From contig NZ_RCNR01000021.1 in NCBI RefSeq assembly GCF_009725985.1, positions 16,086-80,085 on the forward strand: a stretch of DNA of 64,000 nucleotides, written 5' to 3'. Every line of letters begins with the position of its first letter. Within the stretch, counting starts at the first letter, position 1. The notes below the pieces were generated by a model. That model was not told the origin of the DNA and did not search any database. It worked only from the letters and a program-made list of their open reading frames with translations. The position numbers were made by a program, and so were the translations under genes. This document shows positions 37,501 to 45,500 of the stretch, piece after piece. This stretch comes from Zobellia amurskyensis (lineage in GTDB: Bacteria > Bacteroidota > Bacteroidia > Flavobacteriales > Flavobacteriaceae).

Positions 37501-38673
37501 TACATTTCCGAACAGGCAAAAGCAAATGTTGACCGTATTGTAAAAAAGTTGGGCGTAGACCACATCTATGGACAAACACCCCATATGAACGAAATATTTG
37601 TAGATAGTCTTAACCAACACCACAACGTTTGCAATGGGTGCTTTAAGACCATTTATACCCTGAGTACCAAAATAGCACTTGAGAAACAAATTCCATTTAT
37701 AGTTACCGGTTTAAGTCGTGGTCAGTTTTTCGAAACCCGACTTACCGAAGAACTTTTTTGGGACGACGAACTGGATATCTCCAAAATTGACGACACCATT
37801 TTAGAGGCAAGAAAACTATATCACCAAGAATCCGATGCTGTAAAGCGACTTTTAGATGTATCCATTTTTGAAGACGAAAGCGTTTTTGAAAAAGTAGAAT
37901 TTGTAGATTTCTATAGATTTAGTGATGTCAGCTTAGAAGATATGTTGATATACCTAAAGGAGAAAGCGGGTTGGATAAGGCCTACGGATACCGGTAGGTC
38001 TACAAACTGCCTCATTAACCAAGTTGGCATATATGTCCATAAAAAGGATTTAGGGTATAGCAATTACTCTTTTCCATATAGTTGGGATGTGCGATTAGGC
38101 CATAAAACCAGAGATGAAAGCCTTGAGGAAATCAACGAAGTAATTGATGAGAAGGAGGTTTTGCGAATTATGGAGGAAATTGGGTACAACCCTTCACAAC
38201 CGGAATGGGAAAGCAACTCCAAATTAGTTGCTTATTATACGGGTGAAAAAGACATATCCATAAAAAATTTACAAAATTTATTGACCCAGCAGCTTCCTTC
38301 ATATATGCTTCCATCTGTGTATAAACACTTGGACGAAATGCCATTGACCTCCAACGGAAAAGTTGATAAGAAAAGTTTAAAAAACCTATCGGCAGTACAA
38401 CTGGCCATGGAAACGTCATACACGGCTCCAAGAAATGAAATAGAAGAACTACTGGAGAATATTTGGGCCGAAGTCTTGAAATTGAACAAAGTTGGCGTAC
38501 ATGACAATTTTATTTCCTTGGGCGGCCATTCATTAGCGGCAATACGTGTTACCGCCCGTATTAACGAGGAAATTGAATATAATTTCTCGCTAAATAAAAT
38601 ATTTGAAATGCCTACTATTGCAGAATATTCAACCTATATAGAAGAAACCTTAACATCTCTTCTAGAAAAATAA
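34534..38673 (+). CDS. NRPS with adenylation domain interrupted by a PP-loop ATPase (C-A[PP-loop]-T)
   Basis: A 1379-residue NRPS. The C domain (about 10-440) has HHLVTDA. The A domain begins near 455 with YTSGSTGKPKG, NEYGPTEATVG (Glu742), YKTGDLGR and LRGYRIELADIE (about 855-866). After the first strand of the small subdomain (CAVVLVENKEI), about 320 foreign residues intervene (about 890-1212). The A domain then resumes with KLVAYYTGEKDI, LPSYMLPS and Lys1276 in SNGKVDK, followed by a carrier (SLGGHSLAA). The insert has Cys898-x2-Cys901 and Cys918-x2-Cys921, the pyrophosphatase loop SGGKDS at 962-967, Cys1033-N-G-Cys1036 and Cys1159. It looks like N-acetyl sugar amidotransferase/TtuA-type proteins, which adenylate a carbonyl and add nitrogen or sulfur. 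The pocket reads D-L-T-K-I-G-E-V-G-K (Asp649 first), close to the asparagine code. No thioesterase is present, so the chain should pass to the NRPS at 27014-31039. The insert function is inferred. Confidence 0.95.
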   Translation: MNDQKDALLPLTKSQSALWAGQRMHPNVPLHNVVYTFEINGEIDKILFEKAFQKLINATDILRMVFSEEKGIPVQKVLDKVDFSLEFVDFMNSNDNVAVEKWLHQSTLRLMDLSNSVFHTALLKTGPNNYIWFLKLHHLVTDAVSNSILYNRMNSFYKNELEKVTVPLENFPSFSDYIKYENDQSTTPSGSNSENYWIDKTKDILEQPQFYGEKLKKSTEARRTSIELGGERSQKLRNLAKQPEFRGWTEDLTLFNIFLTLYSTYIHRVSGQNKIVIGAPAHNRPTRDFQKTAGLFIEVLPLVIEIEDSDTFISLFNRVKVETNSYLRNASPGSATPQTNSSFNTILNYIHADFPDFNSFPTKTEWLHSDHMDSNHALRTHVYDMNKSGTFKMAFDTNCLTFSKATAEEMPNHFLNILDGFLENFEQSIFKPALLPAASLKSNSEDISSTQFQSILSSFQHNQEQHPNSVSLQAGNEILTYSSLNKKANQLAHYLTSKGVNEQTRVALHFYRSTDYIISVLAVLKTGAAFIPIASDQPSERIKYIISNSQSAFLLSQSELISKIDIPGIGILDIQKERSIIKEQPDTDIEIQNDPKSLAYILYTSGSTGKPKGVLISHEALSNYIFWAKEAYNVNQKSVFPFFTSIGFDLTITSTLLPLVSGGRINIYKEPTTEPDVSLLKVIDDNLVNCIKLTPSHLSLLKDKKLETSYIHTMIVGGEELKLNLAKTVQAAFPSELKIYNEYGPTEATVGCIVSRYNQDKHTKSSVPIGLPISNMNAYILDTYKNQVPNGVVGELYLSGAGLSNGYANAPSMTAEKFEENPFSPETKMYKTGDLGRVNKNGEFEYIGRLDEQVKLRGYRIELADIESNLLDVPEITNCAVVLVENKEITPEDEVVNCTTCGLPSNYPNADFNEDGVCHLCTAFETYKDKTERYFKNDEQLVSLLTSKRGQNRSYDCISLLSGGKDSTYVLARLVNMGLKVLAFTMDNGYISEQAKANVDRIVKKLGVDHIYGQTPHMNEIFVDSLNQHHNVCNGCFKTIYTLSTKIALEKQIPFIVTGLSRGQFFETRLTEELFWDDELDISKIDDTILEARKLYHQESDAVKRLLDVSIFEDESVFEKVEFVDFYRFSDVSLEDMLIYLKEKAGWIRPTDTGRSTNCLINQVGIYVHKKDLGYSNYSFPYSWDVRLGHKTRDESLEEINEVIDEKEVLRIMEEIGYNPSQPEWESNSKLVAYYTGEKDISIKNLQNLLTQQLPSYMLPSVYKHLDEMPLTSNGKVDKKSLKNLSAVQLAMETSYTAPRNEIEELLENIWAEVLKLNKVGVHDNFISLGGHSLAAIRVTARINEEIEYNFSLNKIFEMPTIAEYSTYIEETLTSLLEK

Positions 38674-38708
38674 AACCTTTAGTACCCTGTTTCCGTAAGT
38701 AAAACTGA

Positions 38709-39191
38709 ATGCAGAGCAAAAAAGAAAATTTTAGCCGTTCAACAAAGCCAACGCTTATAAAATATGTAGCGTTGATAATCGCTTTGTGCTATGTTATAAA
38801 TCCATTGCATCAAAAAATAAGCACTGTTTTTCATGAAGTTTCTCACGTTTTGGAAATGCCTGATTCGGTAATTGGCCATGACTACTCCATTCATGAAAAT
38901 AATACCCACTATACTCATCATCATACTGATGTTGATAGGCATGAGCATAATTTTATTAATATAATTGACGCCATTTTTGATGCTTCCGGCACCAATAAAT
39001 CTCAAGAAGGCTCACGCTTAGCAGATTTTAAGTTTGATAAGCATATTACTACGACCTGTCCGGAGTTTCATCTCATCCCAGCGGTAAGATCTTTAGAAAA
39101 TTTCAAATCCATAGAAAGCAACCTAAAGCTAGGTCATTTTACCATTTTAGAAGAACCTCCACAACAAACCAACCTCCCCATTTCCTGTTAA
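38709..39191 (+). CDS. Small histidine-rich membrane-anchored protein
   Basis: A 160-residue protein that I cannot assign to a family. A single hydrophobic helix (about residues 18-34, LIKYVALIIALCYVINPL) suggests an anchor or uncleaved signal. It is followed by HEVSH (an HExxH pattern) and a histidine-dense stretch, residues about 60-82, with eight His in 26 residues including THHHT and RHEHN. The C-terminus is polar and ends in ISC. It lies 35 bases after the NRPS and 105 before the TonB receptor, on the same strand. Metal binding, for storage, sensing or hand-over to the receptor, is the natural inference. The HExxH may be coincidental, since no third ligand or protease fold is evident. 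Confidence 0.7.
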   Translation: MQSKKENFSRSTKPTLIKYVALIIALCYVINPLHQKISTVFHEVSHVLEMPDSVIGHDYSIHENNTHYTHHHTDVDRHEHNFINIIDAIFDASGTNKSQEGSRLADFKFDKHITTTCPEFHLIPAVRSLENFKSIESNLKLGHFTILEEPPQQTNLPISC

Positions 39192-39296
39192 GGTTTATTG
39201 CCTACGTTTTAATTTTTTGATTTAGCATCAAGCTATGCCTATACATTTCTATGGGTTATATGCTTGTATGTTCAATATACTTATAATCTTTTTATA

Positions 39297-41528
39297 ATGA
39301 AAAAACATATAACTCTTATAGTACTGTTAGCTTTTGGCTTGGTTGTCCATGCCCACGACCTTAGCGGTACGGTAACGAACGAAAAACAAATCGCCCTAGA
39401 AGGCGTTGGTGTCTATAACAAAACTACTGGTGGATATACGTACACCAATGTTTCCGGTTATTTTGAACTAGATGATATATCCGTTGGGGATGTTATCTAT
39501 TTCTATAGCCTAGGTTATAAAAACCATCAACTAACCATTTCAGAGCAACTTTTAGACGGAAAAACAAATATCACTTTAATAGAGTCTGCGGTTTCCTTGG
39601 ACCAAGTGGTACTTGTATCAAAAGTAAATGCCTTGAGCAATTTTGTAAATGTTGATGTTAAAGCAAGTCCGGTAAAGTCTTCACAAGAAATTCTACGAAA
39701 AGTACCTGGGTTGATCATTGGCCAACATGCCGGAGGTGGAAAAGCAGAGCAAATTTTCTTAAGAGGATTTGATATTGACCACGGAACGGATTTAGCCATT
39801 AATGTGGATGGTCTGCCTGTAAATATGGTTTCACACGCTCACGGACAAGGGTATTCGGATATGCACTTTATAATCCCTGAAACCATTGATAATATTGACT
39901 TTGGAAAAGGTCCTTATTATGCAAACAAAGGGAATTTTAATACTGCAGGTTACATCGATCTAAAAACAAAACGCAAACTAGACAACAATTTGATTTCAGC
40001 AGAAATCGGTCAGTTTAACACCTTGCGTACCGTAGGTATGTTCAAAGTGGCCGAAAGCGATTTTAGCAATGCATATTTGGCGTCTGAGCTAGTTTTGACG
40101 GATGGTCCTTTTGATTCTTCCCAAAATTTCAATCGTCTTAATATTATGGGTAGATATACTTTTAATAATCGTAAAGACCAAGATTTGAGCATTACACTTT
40201 CTCATTTTCAGAGCAAGTGGGATGCTTCCGGTCAGGTGCCACAAAGAGCTATTGATGCCGGATTGATTGGCAGATTTGGCGCAATTGACGATACCGAAGG
40301 TGGTAATACAAGCCGAAGCAATATTCTTCTTAACCACACCAAGCAACTAGATGAGCATTCTAGGGTAAAATCCAAAGCGTATTTAACCAAATATGATTTT
40401 GAACTCTTTTCCAATTTCACCTTTTTCTTGGAAGACCCCGTAAACGGTGACCAAATAAGACAATTTGAAGATCGAACCATAATTGGCGCGGAAACCAGTT
40501 ACGTACACTCCGTTCATGTTGGGGACCACGATTCACAATTAAAATATGAATCTGGAATTGGTTTTAGATATGATGATGTTAATGATGTCCAATTATCACG
40601 AACAAAAAACCGTCAAACCCTACTGGAGCGTTTGGCCTACGGCGATGTTGATGAATTAAATGCCTACGGATTCTTTGATGTGACATACAAAAAAAACAAA
40701 TGGACCTTAAACACTGGTCTAAGATTAGACTATTTTAAGTTTGACTATGTAAACAACCTTACCAAAACCTATGATAGTAAAAGTGAAAACAAACTTTTTC
40801 TAGGTCCAAAATTTAATGTCATCTATGCGCCGACTTCCAATTTGCAGCTTTTTGCTAAATCTGGTATAGGCTACCATTCAAATGATACCAGAGTGGTAAC
40901 TGCGAACAACGGCAAAGAAATTCTACCCCTAGCCTATGGAGCGGATTTAGGAGCAATTTATAAACCTATGGACAAATTGGTTATTAATGCCGCTCTGTGG
41001 ACCTTGTTTTTAGAACAAGAATTTGTATATGTTGGGGATGCCGGTATAGTGGAACCAAGTGGGGAAACTAAAAGACTTGGAGTAGATTTTGGTTTACGCT
41101 ACCAAATAACCGACTGGCTCTATGCCAATGGAGACGTTAACTACACCTACGCCAGAAGTACGGAAGACCCAGATGGGCAAGACCTTATTCCACTTGCGCC
41201 AGATTTGACTTCTTCAGCGGGGTTATCATTTATTGATATCAAGAATTTCTCTGGTGGAATTAACTACAAATATGTAAAAGATAGACCGGCAAATGAGGAC
41301 AACTCCATTGTAGCCGAAGGTTATTTTGTAACTGATTTAAATTTGAACTATTCCATAAAGAATTGGACATTGGGCGTTATAATAGAAAACCTCTTTGATA
41401 CGAAGTGGAACGAAACCCAATTTGCAACGGAAAGCAGATTGTTTAATGAAACGACACCTGTTGAAGAAATTCACTTTACTCCGGGTATTCCATTCTACCT
41501 AAGAGGAAAAATAGCTGTTAATTTTTAG
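39297..41528 (+). CDS. TonB-dependent outer-membrane receptor, metal-type
   Basis: A 743-residue receptor with signal peptide MKKHITLIVLLAFGLVVHA, an N-terminal carboxypeptidase-regulatory-like domain (about 22-105), a plug (about 125-230) and a 22-strand-type barrel ending in the terminal strand IPFYLRGKIAVNF. ATG 39297 is chosen over an in-frame TTG at 39264 because it begins the signal peptide. The plug has LRGFDIDHGTDLAINVDGLPVNMVS followed by HAHGQGYSDMHF, a His-containing segment I associate with receptors linked to metal or HupE genes. There is no SusD partner, so it is not a SusC glycan importer. Placement in the NRPS operon suggests import of a metal-peptide complex (inference). Confidence 0.88.
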   Translation: MKKHITLIVLLAFGLVVHAHDLSGTVTNEKQIALEGVGVYNKTTGGYTYTNVSGYFELDDISVGDVIYFYSLGYKNHQLTISEQLLDGKTNITLIESAVSLDQVVLVSKVNALSNFVNVDVKASPVKSSQEILRKVPGLIIGQHAGGGKAEQIFLRGFDIDHGTDLAINVDGLPVNMVSHAHGQGYSDMHFIIPETIDNIDFGKGPYYANKGNFNTAGYIDLKTKRKLDNNLISAEIGQFNTLRTVGMFKVAESDFSNAYLASELVLTDGPFDSSQNFNRLNIMGRYTFNNRKDQDLSITLSHFQSKWDASGQVPQRAIDAGLIGRFGAIDDTEGGNTSRSNILLNHTKQLDEHSRVKSKAYLTKYDFELFSNFTFFLEDPVNGDQIRQFEDRTIIGAETSYVHSVHVGDHDSQLKYESGIGFRYDDVNDVQLSRTKNRQTLLERLAYGDVDELNAYGFFDVTYKKNKWTLNTGLRLDYFKFDYVNNLTKTYDSKSENKLFLGPKFNVIYAPTSNLQLFAKSGIGYHSNDTRVVTANNGKEILPLAYGADLGAIYKPMDKLVINAALWTLFLEQEFVYVGDAGIVEPSGETKRLGVDFGLRYQITDWLYANGDVNYTYARSTEDPDGQDLIPLAPDLTSSAGLSFIDIKNFSGGINYKYVKDRPANEDNSIVAEGYFVTDLNLNYSIKNWTLGVIIENLFDTKWNETQFATESRLFNETTPVEEIHFTPGIPFYLRGKIAVNF

Positions 41529-41643
41529 CAGACACCTAAATTCTATTAAAGCGGTGGTATGACCTATTTGGCATATCATCGCTTTTTATTTGTCCAATAC
41601 ATCAAAGATGTTAAGAATTATTCTATTTATAGCGGTTCTAACT

Positions 41644-41651
41644 TATCTTTG
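41644..41651 (+). promoter_or_regulatory. Candidate -7 promoter element for the CpsB-like gene
   Basis: TATCTTTG matches TAnnTTTG and lies 70 bases before the chosen ATG at 41722. This supports the start at 41722 over the upstream in-frame ATGs, which would lie before the promoter. Confidence 0.45.
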
Positions 41652-41721
41652 TAGCGTACAAAACATCATAAATAATGGCATTGTCCGTTATAACTCTTAC
41701 ATAATAACGAAACCACTATAC

Positions 41722-42462
41722 ATGTTTCAATTTTTCAATAAGAAAAAATTTTTAGTCGATTACCTAGATGGTTTTATTGACATTCACAATCACATATTAC
41801 CAGGTATAGATGATGGGGCAAAAAATGTAGATGATTCTATCGCCCTTATAAAAGCTTTCTCTGAATTGGGGGTCAACCACTTCATTGCCACCCCGCATAT
41901 TATGTCCAACTATTACCCTAATACTAAGGACACTATAAATAGCTCACTTACCGCTCTAAAAAATGCACTGCTCCAAAATGATTTAAAGGATATAGCTTTA
42001 GTGGCATCAGCAGAGCACATGATTGATGATAATTTTGAATATTTATTGGAAAACGCAGGTGTTATGCCTATGAAAAAAGACTATTTACTAGTAGAAATGT
42101 CTTATTTACAACCTCCCATAAACTTTGATGAAGCTATAGTTAAAACTGCCTCAAAACGTTTCTTCCCTGTATTGGCACACCCAGAAAGATATGGATTTCT
42201 GCACCATAGAAAAAAAAGATACCAAGAATATAAAAACAACGGAATCCTCTTTCAAATGAATCTTTTATCGCTTAGTGAATACTATGGAAAAGAAGTACCA
42301 AAAGTGGCTTTAGAACTCTTAGATAATGGTCTAATAGATTTTGTAGCCTCCGATGTTCATAATATGAATCAACTTGAGGCTTTAAAGAAACTAACCCTTT
42401 CAAAAAAAATGGTAGAACAACTACTACCTCTAATTAACAACACCATTCAGACCTTTTACTAA
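41722..42462 (+). CDS. CpsB/CapC-type PHP-family tyrosine-protein phosphatase
   Basis: A 246-residue metal-dependent phosphatase of the PHP fold. Metal-ligand motifs: DIHNHILPGIDDGAK near the start, TPHIM, SAEHM, LAHPERYGF and ASDVHN. CpsB-type enzymes dephosphorylate the tyrosine tail of Wzc-like kinases and so tune exopolysaccharide polymerisation. The chosen start MFQFFNKKKFLVDYLDG matches the usual beginning of this family; the longer in-frame extension has no homologous look and spans a promoter motif. A Wzc-like kinase with a tyrosine-rich tail lies at 49267-51648. The T9SS gene lies between them on the opposite strand. Confidence 0.88.
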   Translation: MFQFFNKKKFLVDYLDGFIDIHNHILPGIDDGAKNVDDSIALIKAFSELGVNHFIATPHIMSNYYPNTKDTINSSLTALKNALLQNDLKDIALVASAEHMIDDNFEYLLENAGVMPMKKDYLLVEMSYLQPPINFDEAIVKTASKRFFPVLAHPERYGFLHHRKKRYQEYKNNGILFQMNLLSLSEYYGKEVPKVALELLDNGLIDFVASDVHNMNQLEALKKLTLSKKMVEQLLPLINNTIQTFY

Positions 42463-42492
42463 TTGTAATAACTACATTTAATTATATAGGAT

Positions 42493-42524
42493 AAAAAAAT
42501 GCGCTAAATTAGCGGCATTTTTTG
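42493..42524. terminator. Bidirectional rho-independent-like terminator
   Basis: A hairpin with arms AAAAAATGC-GCTA and TAGC-G-GCATTTTTT (one bulged G) lies between the convergent CpsB-like gene and the T9SS gene. A/T runs on both sides give a T-run downstream on either strand. Confidence 0.75.
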
Positions 42525-42548
42525 TTTCAACATTATACTACAAGACTC

Positions 42549-45500
42549 TTAATTCTGTACCAATATTTTCATAGTAACTGGTTTCCCTTTATTATTAGCT
42601 ATACTAAGGAAGTAGATACCATCTCGTAAAAGATATACAGGAATTTGATATGTATCCGCTCCAACCATCATTACTTCATCCGCGTTAATGCCGCTAATCA
42701 ATCTACCTTGCTGATCAAGCAAATTAATACCCAGCATCATGAAATCTTCCGGTTGATTTAAAATTCTAACGTTGGCTACTCCTTCTTTTATAGGGTTTTT
42801 CTCCAGAATATATCCCATTTTATCACCCTCTAAAGTTTCGGAAACTGTTATCACCACTGTGTCCGAATGTGTTTCTCCACCGGCATTGGTAACTGTAAGA
42901 ACTACTTCATAGGTTCCATTCTCTATAAAAGTATTTACTGTATTGGAATCTGTTGATGTTTTTCCATCTTTAAAATCCCATAGATACTCTGTTATATCAC
43001 CAACTGAGTTACTACCTGTAAAATTAATCTCTAAAGGAGCTACACCTGCAGTAGAGTCTGCCTCGGCTACTGCCAAAATTGTTGCTACAGTAATTGTAAT
43101 TGTATCAGTATGTGTTTCTCCACTAGCGTTGCGCACCGTTAATTCTACTTCATAGATACCATTCTCTATAAATGTATGTGCTGTATCTGCATCTGATGAA
43201 GTATTTCCATCTTTAAAATCCCAGGTGTATTCAGTTATGTCACCAACTGAGTTACTGCCCGTAAATGTGACCTCTAAAGGTAGTACACCTACAGTTGGTG
43301 CGGCTTCCGCAACTGCCAAGAGACCATTTTCCGGAACTACCGTAACTCTTACTTCGTCTGAAACTGTTTGATTCTCATCATCGGTTACTGTCAATTTAAA
43401 CACATAAACACCTTCAACCAAACTGCTCACAGAAATTTCAGCCGTTGTTTCTCCATTTAAAGTAGCCGAGTTAGGCCCACTTTCTTGTGTCCACGCAAAA
43501 GTAACCGACCCTCCATCAGGGTCCGAACCTGATCCTGAGATTACCGTACTGTTATCGGGCAGGGTCAGCATTTGATCTTCGCCAGCATCTGCGGTAGGAG
43601 CTCCTGCAACAACTGGTTCTATTATTTCAATACCCGATATTTTCGGGAATTCCGTAACAGGACTTAAGGTAATGGTCAGACTTCCATCCGTTACATTTAT
43701 TCCATTAAATGTCTCAACTATAGCAGTGGCCGCTCCTCCAGCCTCTACAAAAATATCATAGTTTTCAATTTGTTCTTGACCTTCTACATCAATATTGAAA
43801 ACCCTAGAACCAGCACCACCTGCAGAACCATCACCGGGTACACCATAATAAATCTCTGCAAAATGTAGATTAACACTATGCTCTCCATTAGCTACAGGTA
43901 TATCATAAATTAGACTACCTGTGGTACGGTACCTTTCAGTTTGATAGAGAACATCGTTCTCTGTATTTGCTATAGCAATTGCGTTCGCAAGAGTCTCGCC
44001 TCCATTACTATGCTGATCAGACGCCCAACTTGTTCCATTGAAATTATAGTTAGGCCCGCCACTATTAATACGAGTTACCATAGATGTACTTGATTTGGTC
44101 ACTGACACATCATCAAACCCTACATCTCCTTCTTCATCAGTAACGGTCAAGCGAAATACGTAAAGCCCGTCTTGAAGATTACTAACTGTTAATTCTGTTG
44201 TAGTGTCTCCAGTTAATGTCGCAATACTAGGTCCACTTTGCTGTGACCATTGATATGACACGATTAAACCACCATCAGGATTATTTCCGGACCCAACTAG
44301 AGATACGCTAGTTGTTGATATAATTTTATCAGATCCCGCATTTGCAATTGGTCTATTATCTTGCAAAAGTGGCGTAGTATTTTCGTATATTCTTAATACC
44401 CTATCATTTAACCATCCATTAGAAACAACATCTAAATCACCATCTGCATCAATATCTACAACTCTGGCACCATCATGATGTTCATAACCTAAAGCGCCTT
44501 CATCCAAAATGATTTTATTAAATTCTCCCGAACCACAAAGATCATTTTCGAATGCTATCAGGCGTTTGTCACCCCTCCACTCTCCAACAACAATATCTTG
44601 ATCTCCATCAAAATCTATATCTATTGCAAATACACTTAAACTTCCGTTAACTTCACTGTCCAAATCATGACGTATCCATAGCTGTGTTGGGTCTGAAGGT
44701 GCTTCAAACCAAGCAAATTCTGTCTTAGGACCTGTTCCATCCCCCCCACTCCCTAAACTTAACTGACCAACGACTGCATCTAAATCACCATCACGGTCAA
44801 AATCAGCCAACTGTGCACGGTCAGCTGTTGTAGAATAGGCATCATTTACGCCAGTTTCGAACTTTTCAAAATTTAGCCCGCCATTGTTTCGCAACCAATT
44901 AACACCTTGAAATAAATCCAAATCACCATCTTGGTCAATATCTCCAGCTTGGATATCCTCTCCCGAAGAATCAAAACTAATATCTATTAAATCCCATGTT
45001 TGGGTGGTTATATTATTTTTATTGGGAGGTGTAAGCATTTGAATCGGTGAACCAGTAGATTCGGCACCGTTCCAATTTATTGCCATTCTATACGTACCTG
45101 TATTATCAAATACGCCGCCAGCAAGGCCTGCCAAGAAAGGCTCTACATAATCAGTATCTCCTTCCGGAATATTTTCAAAGACCGTAAAATTACCATTCCC
45201 ATCATTTTGGGCCCACACCAATTGAGCTCCAGTATAATCGCCCGTAGTACCTAACAAGTCCATATCTCCATCATCATCAAAATCATACACATGAGCGACG
45301 TTTTTGAATGTGCTGCCTATAGTATTCTTTTCCCAATTACCAGAAGCTGAACCTGGGTTTTTATACCACCATCCGCCAGTAACAATATCTTTAAGCCCAT
45401 CTCCATCTAAATCGTCATCAGCAAAAGTATAGACCACTGTATAAGGATTTGGGTCAAATTCATGCACAACCCACGATTCAGGAAACGGAGTTTCATTACA

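Noticed and set aside
39297..41528. TonB-dependent receptor considered as a SusC of a polysaccharide locus.
   Set aside because: No SusD gene follows, the length (743 residues) is shorter than SusC proteins (about 1000), and the plug carries the His-containing segment typical of metal-linked receptors.
41590..41721. N-terminal extension of the CpsB-like protein from ATG 41590 or 41608.
   Set aside because: A -7 promoter element lies inside it at 41644-41651, and the family starts at the MFQFFNKKK segment.
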